Counted from the first letter of the stretch, positions 35,114-47,104 are shown. The stretch is 64,000 bases of DNA from Apiotrichum sp. Y4204 (GCA_025531455.1 JAMYHL010000086.1:62652-126651), one strand, 5' to 3'. Notes: generated by a model not told the origin, from the sequence alone. Program-made: numbers and translations.

Positions 35114-36274
35114 CTATATGTGGCGGATCTCGATCTGCAGGGGATTAAGCGAGTGGTGCCTGCCACTACATGTTGGGGTCGACAGTGTCCCTCTTCCGCA
35201 CCCATTTCCCATTGCGAGATCGCTTACCGCTTGAGCTTGATGTATTAGACCCTGCGTACATAGTGTTCTGCGTTCCGCGTTCCGCACTGCGTTTTATGGT
35301 CTGCGGCTTTTCATTGACCTGGGCGCGACGCGTTGTGAATGCAGTAAGTGTGGCGCCACAGCCAAGAAAGTGTGATCAAGCCGCGGGGGAGACAGCCATC
35401 TCCATTCAGCTCTGATCCCCGTCGCGCTTCTTCGCTTTCCGTCGGCCTCGTTTGCGCAGAGTTCGGACTCGGAGGATCTTCGCTCAGCCTGGCCACCGGG
35501 AGGTGCGAAATCGTCGGCCGCTCTACTTGCTGTAGCTCGAGCAGCCACAACGTGTGTGGGAGGGAGACGGATGGGTGCAGGGGACTGACCATCAGATCAG
35601 ACTGGTTTCCTACCCTTCCTCTGTATCTCTGATGTCTCCGGCCTCTGTTGCACCAAATCAGCAATGCGACCACGCCGACTCTCGGTAATCGTGGCCTCAC
35701 AGTAATCTTGGCAGAATGAGCTAAGCCAAGCTATGAGATACGAGATGGCCGGTCGTGGCGCCGCTCCCGCTCACGATGAGCGGATGAGCATGTTTAGCCG
35801 CACCAATGTTGGTGATCGGGGACACACCAGCATAGTGCACAACTGACCTAGGCTACGAGCTACGATCGCGACGAGATGACAAACGCATCTCCATATGTCA
35901 TGTCTGCACATCCCCGAGCTCACAACCGCACTAAGTCAAAATCGAACTACCATATCTCGCCCGCTCGCACTCGGCGCCATGTCTTGGCAGGCCTCGATAT
36001 ATCTAATCCCGTCACCAATGGCTGATCGTAAACATCCAAAACCTACAATGTGCATTGTGTGGCGGGTGAGGATACGGCGGGGTGGCGTCGTGGCGGATGG
36101 CGCGATGGCGTTGATGAAAATGGGGTGCGCCGGGGGGTGTATACGCGCGGCACGCGGCGCGGCGCGTCATTGACTGCGCGATGCGCGATTCCCGATCTGC
36201 GACCTTGACACAAGGATCCGCAGGGGTGGTAGCTGCAATCTTCCCGAGTGATGCACTGATCGTCGGCTGCTCAA

Positions 36275-36295
36275 TTGATCGTTGATCGTTGATCG
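36275..36295. repeat. 7-nt tandem repeat (TTGATCG)3
   Basis: Three direct copies of TTGATCG in the gene-free region. Confidence 0.7.
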
Positions 36296-36873
36296 TGTTT
36301 GGTGTGCGCAAGGGGGATTGACATTGTGGCGATCGCGGATTGTTGATGTCATTTGCAGGGGAAGCGGCTGTGCCCGCATCATATCGGCGTGAAAGTAACA
36401 AGTAACAAGGAGCGGAATGTCATGTAGCAGAGCAGAGAGGGGGAGATGGCGTCAGAGTCTGCAGAACATGCCGAGTTGCAAAGATACCGGCGTATACTGG
36501 GCAGCTATGGGCACGAGTGCACCGCAGGGTGAGGTTTCGCACGTGTGTATGCAGCAGCGTTCAGCGGCCTCCGGGCTGTCGGCGTCCGTTCCTCCTGAGG
36601 CCGACAGGCGACACTCCGAGTTTCGAGGCTTGCGTCTCTGGTACCCGACGAGGTCCAAATCAGCGAGGCGTCGGCTGCGGGGCAATTGCGGTCAAGAAGA
36701 TTGTCTGCAGTTTGTGAGTGCGTGCGACTGGGACGGTGATTATTAAGAAAGTGGCACGAACAAGAACAACCACGCCGCCGTGCTATGTTCACGGTTAGTC
36801 CCGGTACTGTAACATTACATACAAATACATACACACAATGAAAGCTCTACACTTCTACACGCCTTAGCGCGAT

Positions 36874-37914
36874 CTACACAACAGGGGCAACAACATACCG
36901 CGACGCAAACACCACCTCCCCGCGGCGCGTCCACGGGCCCCAGAGACCAACTTCATACTCTTTCCCAGGGACGAGTGTGCGCGCGTCGACGCCTCCTGGC
37001 GGACAGTCGGGGGGTAGCGCCTGGAGAACCAGCGTGACCCTCTCGTGCTTCTCCATCTTCTCTTCTGCCTCTTTCGGCCACGCAAGCACGTCGCATTCGA
37101 GCATTACCGCCGCATGTGTCCGCCCGCTCAGAACCTCGCGAACGGCAAGCCGTGCCGGTGCGCCGCGCACGTGTCGCAGCGACGAGCCACGGATAGCGTG
37201 CGCCTGCGCAGTGTAGAAGAGCACGAGGGCGGTCGTGTTCGCCGATAGGAGTGTCGCGAGGCGCGTTGACGGCGGGAGTCTGGAGTGAGCTAGCGGGGTG
37301 GAGCTTGCAGCTTACCCAGGGCCCTTGTACTGGATACTCCCCCGGAAGCGGCGCGGGCTGACCCCAACAGCGTCCTCGGCAGGAATACGCTCGCGCTCGC
37401 GAATCATGGGCGGTTGGGGAAGGGTCCCAATCGAGTGGGTCAGCGGGGCGCCTGGGTCGACGCGGAACGGGGAGAGTGCGTCGGTGATGCGCCGCGGGGT
37501 CCTGGCGGGTGACTGCGCGTCGGACTCAGACTTCTTGCGCGGGGTGAGAAGGTCGGAGACTGGGCGGCGGGGAGTCGTGTGTGTTGGAGCTGGGTGGGCG
37601 GGTATTGCTGGGAGTACTGCGCGCTGAGCAGGAACTGGAGACGCAACTGGCGCTGCGGAAAGACCATTTGGGGCGGTGGCGCGCTTCTTCACTGGCGTGA
37701 GGGAGAAGGAAAAGGCCGAGGCGGAGATGGGCGCGGCGCGCTTCTCGCCCTTTGGCGCCATATCGCGGAACTGTAGAGGTGGAGATGGTGGTGAAGAGGA
37801 CACGCCATGCACGAAAGCACATTTGTTGTTGCCACCAGAAAGATGCTTGTGCTCGACGCGGACGCCAGAGTGGAGGTCGATTTTGTACAAGTAGGTCCAG
37901 TCATCCAAAGTCAT
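36874..37914 (-). CDS. hypothetical protein with clustered CDK-type phosphorylation sites
   Basis: Two exons (37914-37316, 37279-36874) joined across a 36-nt intron give 334 residues. Not recognised. The N-terminal half is disordered and basic and holds at least five S/T-P-x-K/R sites (SLTPVKK, LTPRKK, RTPRRI, SPFR, VSPRRF), the full cyclin-dependent-kinase consensus. The C-terminal half (about 200-334) looks folded, with alternating hydrophobic strands such as TALVLFYTAQAHAI, HAAVMLECDVLAWP, RVTLVLQALPP and VVFASRYVVAPVV; I cannot name the fold. A role in the cell cycle or at chromosomes is inference from the sites alone. An internal ATG at 37763 (MAPKGEKRAAP) is an alternative start and would lengthen the divergent promoter with prefoldin from 173 to 324 bp. 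Confidence 0.7.
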
Positions 37915-38087
37915 TCGGTGGTGGAGGTGCGGAAGCAGATTTCTGCGTCACCGCAGCGTGCACTCTGCATGGCTCTCTGATCGGTCTGAGCTCATTTCGG
38001 GTCGACGACGACATCCAAAGTCGTGTCCTCTGTCGCTGTCAACATCAGCATCAACACTACCCACACCACACTACTCCCACTCTCAAC

Positions 38088-38680
38088 ATGGCAGACTCAA
38101 AGATCGGGGCCGTGCAGGCCAAGCTGCAGGCGTCCTCCCGGGAGTTCCAGAAGCTCGAGACTGGTGGGTCACGGGGAGCGGGTGACGAACATTTCAGCGA
38201 CCCGTGTTGTACTCTCCTCCATTTCCACACTGCAGCCGCGCTGACATGTCCCAGAGATGGCCGGTGTCATCGAGGCACGACAGCGGCTGGATGCGCAGCT
38301 TTCCGAGAACCAGCAGGTGCTGAAGGAGTTTTCGGGGCTCAAGGCGCACAACACGGTGTACAAGCTTGTCGGGCCGGCGCTCGTCCCGCAGGACAATGCC
38401 GAGGCGCGCGCGAACGTCGAGAAGCGGATAGAGTTTATCAAGGCGGAGATGTGAGTGGTACCGGGGAGGTAGCGGAAGTGTTGCAAGACCTCTTGTCACT
38501 TCTACTAGCGATTTTCCATTGCTGACGGCAGTGCGCGTATCGAGGACCAGATCAAGGAACACGAGACGCGCGCAAACAAGAAGAAGGACGAGGTGGGTGA
38601 TATTCGCAAGGAGAGGCTGACCGCAGATCATGGCGCTTCAGCGCGAGTTTCAACAGCTGCAGCCGCCGAGCAAGGCGTAG
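38088..38680 (+). CDS. YKE2: prefoldin subunit 6
   Basis: Four exons (38088-38163, 38255-38450, 38532-38592, 38627-38680) give 128 residues, normal for Pfd6/Yke2. It is a beta-type subunit of the hexameric prefoldin chaperone, which hands unfolded actin and tubulin to CCT in the cytosol. The pattern is two coiled-coil helices (IGAVQAKLQASSREFQKLET and ARIEDQIKEHETRANKKKDE) around the central beta hairpin segment HNTVYKLVGPALVPQD, a Pfd6 signature. The coding frame only joins correctly after removal of introns of 91, 81 and 34 nt. It is divergent from the CDK-site gene and converges on the beta-helix gene. Confidence 0.93.
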
Positions 38681-38996
38681 ACGGCCGTATAGGCGCGAGT
38701 GTTACGGATGTATGCATAGACGTGGAGCTGTTAAGACCGTTCGCAAGGCCCATTTAACAGGAACCTGCGGGGCAATGGACGATGGCCAAGCGTGTGGGCG
38801 ATTACTTCACTCGCTAGTGTTCTCTAACCTGGTAACTGACGTGTAGTGGCGTAGTGGTGTAGCAAAACTGACGGCTCCAGGCGCGGCGTGGAGGATGACG
38901 GACGTGGTTGACGTCCTCGGCCTTCCAGTGGACTTCCGCAGCTCAATGCCCTTCCGTTGTATCATAATGTCTATCATGCCCATCTATATGTACACT
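38681..38996. other. convergent intergenic region
   Basis: 316 bp between the 3' ends of prefoldin 6 and the beta-helix gene. No gene or repeat seen. Confidence 0.45.
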
Positions 38997-40917
38997 CTAC
39001 GCGGCCTTGCGCTCCGACACCCCACGACGCGCAACCACTATGCTGTGCACGCGCAGCACGGCAGCCGCAATCCCCGCCCCTGTGAGGAGGTACGCGACCC
39101 GCACGCCGATGAGCGAGTGCATGCCCTGCGCCGTCTCCGCCCGCTCCTTCTTCTGCGCGCTCTGAGCCGTCTCCGCCCGTTCTTTCTTCTGCGCGCTGCC
39201 CTGCTGCTCCCTCGGCTTCGCGTAGAACTCCTGCTGTATGTGCAGGAGCACATCCGACTGCCATACCTGTCGTCAGTCCCATTAGCCCCGCCTTCACCGA
39301 CTCACATGCGTTTCGGCGAGATTCTCCCGCAGCGCCTTGATCTTCCTCTGCAGCCCGCCCACGCCGTCAAGAATTGTGTTGTGGACACGCCCGATTTGTG
39401 CGAGGCGGGCGTCCACCTCCTCCGTGATGGGCGATGATTCTTGCGGGGTGGCGCTGTGTGTCAGCTATCGCCTCGGATCAAGGGTTCGCTCGGCAGGCCA
39501 CTCACTCGCGTTTCCCACTCCCTCGCGCAGCCTCGAGGGCGCGCTGGACGTTGACCCCCAGGATGTTGATCGCCTTGGTCATGCGCTGCTGCACGTGGCC
39601 GAGAATGCCGTCGAGCGCCTCGCTGCCTGTGGAAGTATTGGAGTCTTCAGGCGCAGCGGCAGCGGGCGTCTCCGCCTCCTTTGCCTCGCTGGATTCTGAA
39701 GCGGGCTGCTCGCTCGCTCCGTCAATGCACACGACTGTCGTCAGCAGGAGAGCTCTGTGCGCTCACGCACTGTATGCAAAGTCGCCATCCACAAAGTCTT
39801 CCTGAACTTTGCCGCCTTCGACGGTCGCCTTGTGGTAGAGGAACGGCATTGGGTCGGGGTTGACAATGTCTTCAAAGCACCGCGGGCTGCGGGTGCCCGA
39901 GTGCCGTGCGGTGGACAAGTTGTCGGTGATCGTCCAGTCCTTAAGTCCCGCAGCGGCGATGCTATAGCCCATAAAGTTGCCGCGGAAGCTGTTACTCGTC
40001 ACGCTTCCGCCAGCGAGGATCGTCTCAATGTCGTCGGACAGAATACTCAGGCCGATGCCTACACCCACGCGCATAGCCTTGCGGGCCGCGTCGAGGATGT
40101 TGTCCCGCACCACGACGCCAGAGTAGTCGCCGTCGAACGGGGTCGAGTCGACCATGAGAATCCCGCCGATCGCCGAGCTCCCAACAGTACTAACAGTATT
40201 GGAGGCGATGAGCGTCCCGGGAGAGCAGTACACGACGATGCCGGCGTCGGTGCAGTCGATAAACTTGTTGTCGCGCACCACGCTGTCCCGGCATGCAATG
40301 GAGATTCCGTCCGCGAGCGGCCGGCCAAGCGGCGACGTCTCGGGGTCGGGCCCGTCTACTGCCGGGTTGTACTCTTCTCCCACCGGTCCAATCTCGTTGC
40401 GTTCAATCACCGCGCCCTTGCACTGCAGCTTTGCGCCCTCGCGGACATGCACTGCTGTCCATCCACGCGGATTTCGGAGCACGCAGTCACGCACAGTGTG
40501 TCCCTCGTTCCCGCCGAGCAGCAGGAGACCTGGAGCCGCGGGGTCCTGGGAACGGCCAAAGAGCGTCCGCCCCCCATCGATGATAAGGCTCGCAATTCCG
40601 ACGCGCGCACACCGCCGGCAGTCGCCCTGGATCGCCGTGACCGCCAGCTCGCTCGCGATGCGGAGCACAGCGCGGTCCTCACCCGTCGGGTATCCCAGCG
40701 TCGCGATCTCCTGGTCCGACGCGGTGAATATGATGCTGCCAGTGAGGTAGTATTCTGTGCGCGGACAGAGAAAGACCTTTGTCCCCGGGCCGCCATCCGT
40801 GAAGCGCTTGTTGAGGGTGCGATGATCTGCCGTCTTGAGACACTCGGGCGCGGCGGACACGCCGAGAAGAAGGAGGAGAAGGGAGAGCATGGGGAGTATG
40901 CTGTGCAGCCGCGCCAT
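38997..40917 (-). CDS. secreted right-handed beta-helix protein with C-terminal coiled coil and membrane segment
   Basis: Four exons (40917-39771, 39734-39506, 39453-39306, 39266-38997) give 597 residues. A clear signal peptide (MARLHSILPMLSLLLLLLG, then VSAAPE) starts at 40917; an in-frame ATG at 40953 would add 12 residues. Residues about 25-380 show repeated short beta-rungs typical of pectin-lyase-fold/parallel beta-helix proteins (for example VRDCVLRNPRGWTAVHV, VVRDNKFIDCTDAGIVV, VTSNSFRGNFMGYSI). The part from about 385 is Ala/Glu/Ser-rich, then coiled-coil (VDARLAQIGRVHNTILDG), then two copies of SAQKKERAETAQ-like sequence, and a membrane segment VAYLLTGAGIAAAVL followed by basic residues, implying a type I orientation. 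Joining the beta-helix to the rest depends on a 36-nt intron (39770-39735); reading through it stops after six bases as FAYSA. Catalytic function is unknown; pectinase residues were not identified. Confidence 0.72.
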
Positions 40918-41387
40918 GGTTTGACGCGACTGGAGCTGATGTAGTGATGCCAAAGAGTGTCTAAAGGATGATGCTGGATAGTATCCTGTCTGCCCATGGC
41001 CTCTTTTCTGTGCAAGCCAAGGCCCCCCCCCCTTTCAATTCACACAACAACTTTGTGACATTTCATCGGCCAAATAAGCTTATGTCTGACTCTTGGGGGA
41101 TCCGCGGATCATCGTCCGCGGCAGGGGAAAGAACATTCTGATTCCGCTGATCGCGCTGATCTTATCATTTGGTGATGTCTGCCCCTTGAAACATGCACTG
41201 CAGCCCCTGGCGCGGGGCCTGGCGGAAGCCGCTGATCCGTTCTGATCCAGCCGATCAACGATCAGCGGGTCCGGTTAGCGTCTTCCTTTTGTCCCAGAAA
41301 TTTGGCATCCCAATTGATTTCTGTTCTTTCTCTTTTCTCTCCATTCTCTCTGTCTCATTCTCTCTCTACTCACGGTACTCTGACACC
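40918..41387. promoter_or_regulatory. divergent promoter beta-helix gene / dehydrogenase
   Basis: 470 bp. It contains a C8-C9 homopolymer near 41025, several GATC-rich repeats at 41140-41270 (GCTGATCGCGCTGATC and TCAACGATCAGC) and a CT-rich leader directly before the ATG at 41388. Confidence 0.5.
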
Positions 41388-42899
41388 ATGGAAGACGCGC
41401 ACTCTGACCCCGACGCACCCCGCGTCATGAAGACCATCAAGGATGTCTCGCCCCGAGCACCGAAGCTCTTCCACGACGACAGTGAGTGCGACACACGTGC
41501 GCTCCGCGCTCGTCTCGAGGAGATGCTTCAGTGCTGCCGCCATCTCTCCCGTGGACCTCGCGAAACTCACTCATTACAGTCCTGTGGCTCTTCAACTGCT
41601 TCTTCTTCGTCTTCTCCTTCGGCTTGACAGCGTTCCTCGCCTACACGGGACGCACAACCTTGCTCGCAGGCAGCGCTCCCGCCTCTTGTGGGTATAGGCG
41701 GTATTGAGTTTACTGACCCGCCAGTCTTGGCATACTACTTTATTCTTAACAAAGTCCTCAACCTTCCTCGCGTGGACTGGAACCATGAGGTCGTCCTTAT
41801 CACTGGAGGTGCGTTGCACTGTTGCTAGAGATCTAACGCTCAGGAGGAACCGGCATTGGCGCCGAGCTCGCACTCCGCCTCGCCCCACACACCCGCGTTG
41901 TGGTCCTGACCCGCCAGCCTCCGTCGTATTCTATTGACACTCGTGGGTTGCTCTAAGTTCTGCCTTAACCCACAGCCAATATCTACACGTACACCTGCGA
42001 CGTGACCGACGCTGCGGAGTTGGCAACCACTGCGGTCAAGATCCGCAAGGAGGTGAGCTTTTTGATCCTATGCTGAGCTGACATCAGGTCGGCGAGCCTA
42101 CCGTAATTGTCAACAATGCTGGCGTCGTCAAGGGGAAGCTCCTCCTCGACCTCACCCCGGAGGACATCCACAAGTGAGCTAGGCCGCCCTTTGTCCTCAA
42201 GCTCACAACAGCACATTCGATGTCAACACCATCGCGCCGTTCCTCGTCCTGCAAGAGTTCCTTCCCGCCATTCTCCGCGAGGGAAGGGGACATATTGCCA
42301 ACATCTCCAGTGTCATGGGCCTTATTGGCACCGCTCAGATGGGTAAGTTCGATGCGTCCTCCAAGGCATTTCATCTGATAGCAGCCGACTACTGCGCGTC
42401 CAAGGCGGCAGTCGTGACCTTCACCGAGTCCTTGCGGAAGGAGCTAGATTATCGGTAAGCTACTTTTACAAACAAGCTGACACCCAGCTACCTCACGCCA
42501 GCGGTCCGCACCACCCTCGTGCTGCCCGGCCACGTCACGACGGGCATGTTTGGCAAGACTCACACCCCGCAAGGCATGCTGCAGCGCATCGCGCCGTCTC
42601 TGACACCAACCGAGGTGGTCGACGCCATTGTGGCGACACTGGACGGCGGCCCCGGCGCCCAAGTCGACACTGTCATCCGCATGCCGTTCTACACCCAGTC
42701 GGCGCGCCTCCTCAGCCCGGTCTTTGGTCTTATTCCCAGCCCCATCCTCAGGCTCAGCGACTGGGTAAGCTGCAGAAACCTTGTGGGAGCTAACATTCAG
42801 GTTAGCGGTGCGCCGTGGGCGATGAAGGAGTACGGACCCTCGCCGGATGCTGGCGAGCGCCTCCAGGCTGAGCGCAAGGCTAAGCAGACTACCAACTGA
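41388..42899 (+). CDS. membrane-anchored short-chain dehydrogenase/reductase (SDR16C-like)
   Basis: Ten exons (41388-41481, 41580-41687, 41725-41808, 41844-41942, 41976-42052, 42088-42173, 42212-42342, 42385-42454, 42488-42764, 42801-42899) give 374 residues. It is an NAD(P)-dependent oxidoreductase. A short cytosolic N-terminus is followed by hydrophobic LWLFNCFFFVFSFGLTAFLA, probably an ER or lipid-droplet anchor. The Rossmann core has VVLITGGGTGIGAELALRLA (cofactor motif TGGxxGIG), CDVTD, VNNAGVV, NISSVMGL with the catalytic Ser, and YCASK with the catalytic Tyr and Lys. The closest group I can name is SDR16C (RDH10/17-beta-HSD11/DHRS3-type), which acts on retinoids, steroids or long-chain substrates; the yeast substrate is unknown. 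Nine introns, most 33-42 nt, make it the most finely split gene in the window; each one restores a conserved motif. Confidence 0.88.
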
Positions 42900-43324
42900 G
42901 ACCATCCGGCAGCGTCTGCTCTCAATTCAAAATACATACCCGGGATATAATGTATAGACGTGATAATGCACGCATCCGTGTGCCACTGGCGCCACCTCCG
43001 GAGACCACATGCTCTCGGGCTGATATCTTGAGCTCTCGTCTCGGGATGACCGGAATTTCCGCTGATATGATATCGGCTGTCTCTTTTCTGCTTGTAATGA
43101 CATTCTGGAAGTTTCCTTATCGCCGCCTCTGGGATTACAACTTGGTACAATCGAATTCAAATTGGCCACTTGACTCCATTAGAATTCCCCCTTTTTTTTT
43201 TCCAACGGGCCACTCAAAAGTCGTGCTGAACAAGCTGAACAAGCGCTGAAACCATCTCTCAACATCTCCATCTCGACCCCGACTTTGTCATCTTCATCAT
43301 CTCCGGTTGCTCTGAACACTATCC
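42900..43324. other. intergenic between tandem plus-strand genes
   Basis: 425 bp with an oligo-T run at about 43189-43201 and a C/T-rich leader before 43325. No gene seen. Confidence 0.5.
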
Positions 43325-46300
43325 ATGAGCATCCGACATCCACGATCAACAATGGTGCTGCGCGCCCGCCTCCTCCGCGTCGCCGCCGCGCCGCCTCTCG
43401 CCGCCCTCGCACGTCCGCTCGTCACCACAAGCGTGCGGCATCCGCGCGCTGGTCGCACGGGGGCACGCACCCTTTCCGCCCCCGCCGGGCCGCCAGACGG
43501 AGACGGGAACGGAAACGGAAGTGGACCGACACTCACGACTTCCACGCCCTCCGAGCCGGGGTCCTTCGCCGGTGCACCAGCACCCTCCGCCGAGTCCAGT
43601 AGCTCACCGCTTGCCGAGGCGCCAGAGGACCCCGAAGCGCCGGGCAGTGGAGGAGATCCCCCCGCCGGCCCCGTCTTCCCCGCGATCGTGACGACCGTGA
43701 CGCTCCCGCCGCCGCCGACCGAGCCGCTCGAGCCGGAACACCACGCGCTCTTCAACCACCTCGCCACGTCGTTCGTGCCTGCCAACCAGCCGTGCGCGCC
43801 AAACTCGCAGGACCACACGATCATGCTCCCCGACGGCTCTGTCACGAGCCCCAAACACCGCCGAGAGCTCGCGCACGACGAGCCCGTCGTCGCGCTCGTG
43901 ACCCCGTTTGAAGGCGGAGACGTGTATGTTTCCCGCGCGGTGCACGATGTGGCAGCACATCTATCTGCGGACGTCGTGCGTCTGGACCTTGCGCTGAGTG
44001 TCGCGTTCGACGGATCCAACGCCCCGCTCCGCGAGACTGGTGAGCTGGTCTGACGAACTCAAGCTGACATGCAGGCATCGTCGCCCCACCAATACCGCCA
44101 GTTCACAACCCCGTGTTCTACATGCCGTCGTCTCAGCCACCCGAGGCGCCAATGCATGGCGAGGAGGACGCCGGTGGCGAGGAGGATGAGCAGGGCATGG
44201 CGGGCAACATGCCGGGCATGACTGGGCTCCCCGGCATGCCGAACATGATCCGTATCCCGATCGCGGTCGGCGGTGTGGGCAGCATGCCGGGCGGCATGTT
44301 CGGTGCGCCTCGCCGCCGCTCCGAGGGCGACTACGAGGAGGACTGGGTGCAGTTCTTTAGCGGCATCATCAACATGCAGCTGCCAGAGGATTCGGCACCG
44401 CCTGCCGCGCGGAGGATTATCCTGCTCGAGAGTACGGCCGCCATGTCCGAATCGTTTGAGACGTGGTGGCCTTCACTCCTTGAGGCCGTGCGCCGGCGGC
44501 GACGCGGTCCCGCCCAGCCTCGGCAGAAGGGTAAGCGCGCCCCCGCCCCGACAACAACGCACCCGACGACGATTGTGCTCTCCGTCCCGCCTAGCTTGCT
44601 TCTTCCGCATACGGCCGAGTGGCGGGCGCCGGACACGGACGACGTCGAGAGCAGCAAGGACCGGATCCGCAGTGTTGTCGAGGCGCTCGGTGCCAATGTC
44701 TCCGCCATACATGTTGATGGCGGCGACAAGCACGAGGAGCGGCTTTGGTGGAGCAGCGAGGAGCACGATCACGAGGGACGGGCGAAGCGCGACGAGCGCC
44801 GTCTGAGGGCGATCATCGGCCAGGGGTGAGTACCAGCGTTGGCTCTGCGAACTGGATTCGACAGCCAACATCGCAGTCCGACAGCTAACGCTCAGTGCCG
44901 AGTCGCTTCTACCGTTCTCGACCAACCAGCCTGCGCCGCAGGCCGGGAACCCCATTCTCGACATGATTCTTGGGCGCGGGAAGAAGAAGGAGGAGGGACT
45001 GGTGGACGCCTCGATTGTCTGGAAGACGCTCCCCGTCATTCCCGTCAAGCGCGACCTTGCACTGGAGCAGCACGAACGGACGCTCCGCCGACGTGCAATC
45101 AATGCCGCGATCATGATGCGCGCCGTGGGCCACTTTGGCGCGACCCTGGAGGAGCCGCTGAGCATGCTTGGCGAGCCGGGGTCAAGTCCTGCGCGTGGGC
45201 GGGAGCGCCGCCTCAATCGCCGCAAGGAGCCGGATCCTGAATGGAGCGAGCTCGTCATCGGGTGGAAGGAGGCGCTGGACCTCGCGAGCACAGCTGTTGG
45301 GCGCGCCGCTACGTCCGCCGAGGAGCCTGGGCCGCTAGTGCTCACATGGAAGGACATTCTCGCTGCTCGCGCAGTCACGATCGACCTCGAGAAGCGCGTA
45401 GACGACCTCGTCAGCGCGTACCTCCCCACGCCGGAGGAGACTGCGAGCCCCCAGGCTGAGGACAAAAAGGAGGCCGCGCCTGTGGATACCGTTGTCGAGG
45501 CGCTGAAGAAGGACAAGGGGCTGACAAAGCACGAGAAGCGTCTGCTGCCGTGTATAGTCGACGCGACCAAGCTTGCCACCGCGAGCTTCAAGGACGTCCA
45601 CCTCCCTTTCAAGACGATCGACGCCATCCGCACCGTCATCTCCCTCCCGCTGCTCTTCCCCGAGGCGTTCCAGGGCGGTATCCTCAAGGACCACGTCACT
45701 TCTGGCGCGCTTCTGTTCGGCCCGCCGGGAACGGGTAAGACGCTGCTTGCGCGTGCGATTGCCTCTGAGAGCGGCGCGCGCATGCTCGCCATCCAGCCCA
45801 GCGACGTGAACGACATGTGGGTTGGCGAGGGCGAGAAGCTCGTCAAGGCGGTGTTCAACCTCGCGCGCCGGCTGTCGCCGTGCGTTGTGTTCATCGACGA
45901 GGTGGATTCGCTGTTCGGTGCGCGCTCAGCGCGCGACTCATCGGGAGGATCCAAGGCGCACAATCAGATTCTCACCGAGTTTATGCAGGAGATGGACGGG
46001 CTGAGCTCGGCCTCGGCCAATCGCGACAAGCGGGTCGTTGTCGTCGGTGCGACCAACCGCCCCTTCGACCTCGACGACGCTATTCTGCGTCGTCTACCCC
46101 GCCGCCTCCTCGTTGATCTCCCGACACTCGAGGACCGCAAGGCCATTCTCCGCATCCTCCTCCGCGGCGAGACCCTGGCCGACGACGTTAGCATCGACGA
46201 CATTGCGGCCAAGACCGAGGGCTTCTCAGGCTCAGATCTGAAACGTGAGTTGTTGGGGATTCCCAAATGACAACTGACAACAGATCTCTGTGTTGCCGCC

Positions 46301-46972
46301 GCGCTTTCGGCCGTTAAGGACATTGTGCATGTGCCGTGGAAGGCCGCGACGGAGCCGGATACATCCTCCGTTGTGTCTCCTCGCCCAACATCGCCGCCAG
46401 CTGGTGGTGCGCGCGAGGAGGTCCGCCTGGCGGTCGAGAACGAGACGCAGCCGGAGCCACCAGTCGCCCAGCCCCTGGCTGACCTGACTGCCGATGCGTC
46501 GCCGGCTGCCAAGGAGGTCGAGGCGGCGTATGTCAAGCAGCTCGAGGCGCGGGCTGAGAAGGAGGCGGATGCGCGGGCGAAGGAGCAGGAACGGGGTGAA
46601 AGCTCTCAGACTAAGACCGAGAAGTCTGAGACGGAGGGGAGCACCGCCCAGTCGCCATCCACAGGCGAGGCTGCGGCTGAGCCCACACCGGAGACCCCGA
46701 CCCCACCCCAGCACCAGCCGCTTGCCCGTACCCTCACGGCCAAGCACTTCACCACCGCGCTGAACGAAATCCGTCCTAGCTCGAGCGAGGAGGGCACGCT
46801 GCCTGAATTGCGCAAGTGGGCGGAGATGTACGGCGAGGGCGGCAAGCAGAAGGGCAAGAAGAGCGGGTTCGGCAAGGGCTTTGGGTTTGGCGAGGAGCGG
46901 TTGCAGGAGCACAAGGGCTTCGGGCGGGTGGACCGCGATGCGGGCACGCAGACGACATCGAGTAGACGATAG
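43325..46972 (+). CDS. mitochondrial AAA ATPase, MSP1/ATAD1-like
   Basis: Four exons (43325-44039, 44075-44825, 44896-46244, 46284-46972) give 1167 residues. The N-terminus is Arg/Ala-rich without acidic residues (MVLRARLLRVAAAPPLAALA from an internal ATG at 43352), a likely mitochondrial presequence; either ATG may be used. A long region with Met/Gly/Pro-rich and helical parts leads to one AAA module (about 700-930): GALLFGPPGTGKTLLARAIA (Walker A near 764), CVVFIDEVDSLF (Walker B near 820), VVGATNRPFDLDDAILRRLP (sensor and Arg finger). The MSP1/katanin-like meiotic group is indicated by FQGGILKDH and the arrangement of DVNDMWVGEGEKLVKAVF. The C-terminal 230 residues are Glu/Ala/Pro-rich, ending in a Gly/Lys stretch with GFGKGFGFGEE. 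Fungal proteins of this long architecture exist but their role is poorly known; protein extraction or quality control is inferred. Confidence 0.88.
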
Positions 46973-47104
46973 ATAGAAAACACACACCATCCACTGTAGA
47001 CGGCATTGGGCATTAGCATCGCCATCGCCATGCATTTGCAGCATATCATTCTTCCGCACAAAAAGAACAAGATGCAGAACTCTAGTGTACATGTACAGTG
47101 TAGT

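Larger units (their letters stand above)
31978..36873. other. 4.9 kb gene-free region
   Basis: By far the longest stretch without a credible gene; other gaps are mostly 0.1-0.8 kb. The left part is the chitin synthase promoter with CT/CA-rich tracts. A near-homopurine tract covers about 33266-33410, a (GC)7 run lies at 32606-32619, and from about 34.5 kb the sequence is richer in GATC-type words. Open frames up to 223 codons have low-complexity or unrelated translations. I found no tRNA, snRNA or transposon terminus. It could hold a non-coding RNA, a large regulatory region, or decayed sequence. Confidence 0.5.

Noticed and set aside
34500..36870. Decayed transposon in the gene desert
   Set aside because: No terminal repeats, target duplications or polymerase/transposase fragments could be seen by eye; left as unexplained.
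44473..45963. 496-codon minus-strand ORF
   Set aside because: Antisense of the AAA ATPase; Ser/Arg-rich composition without motifs.
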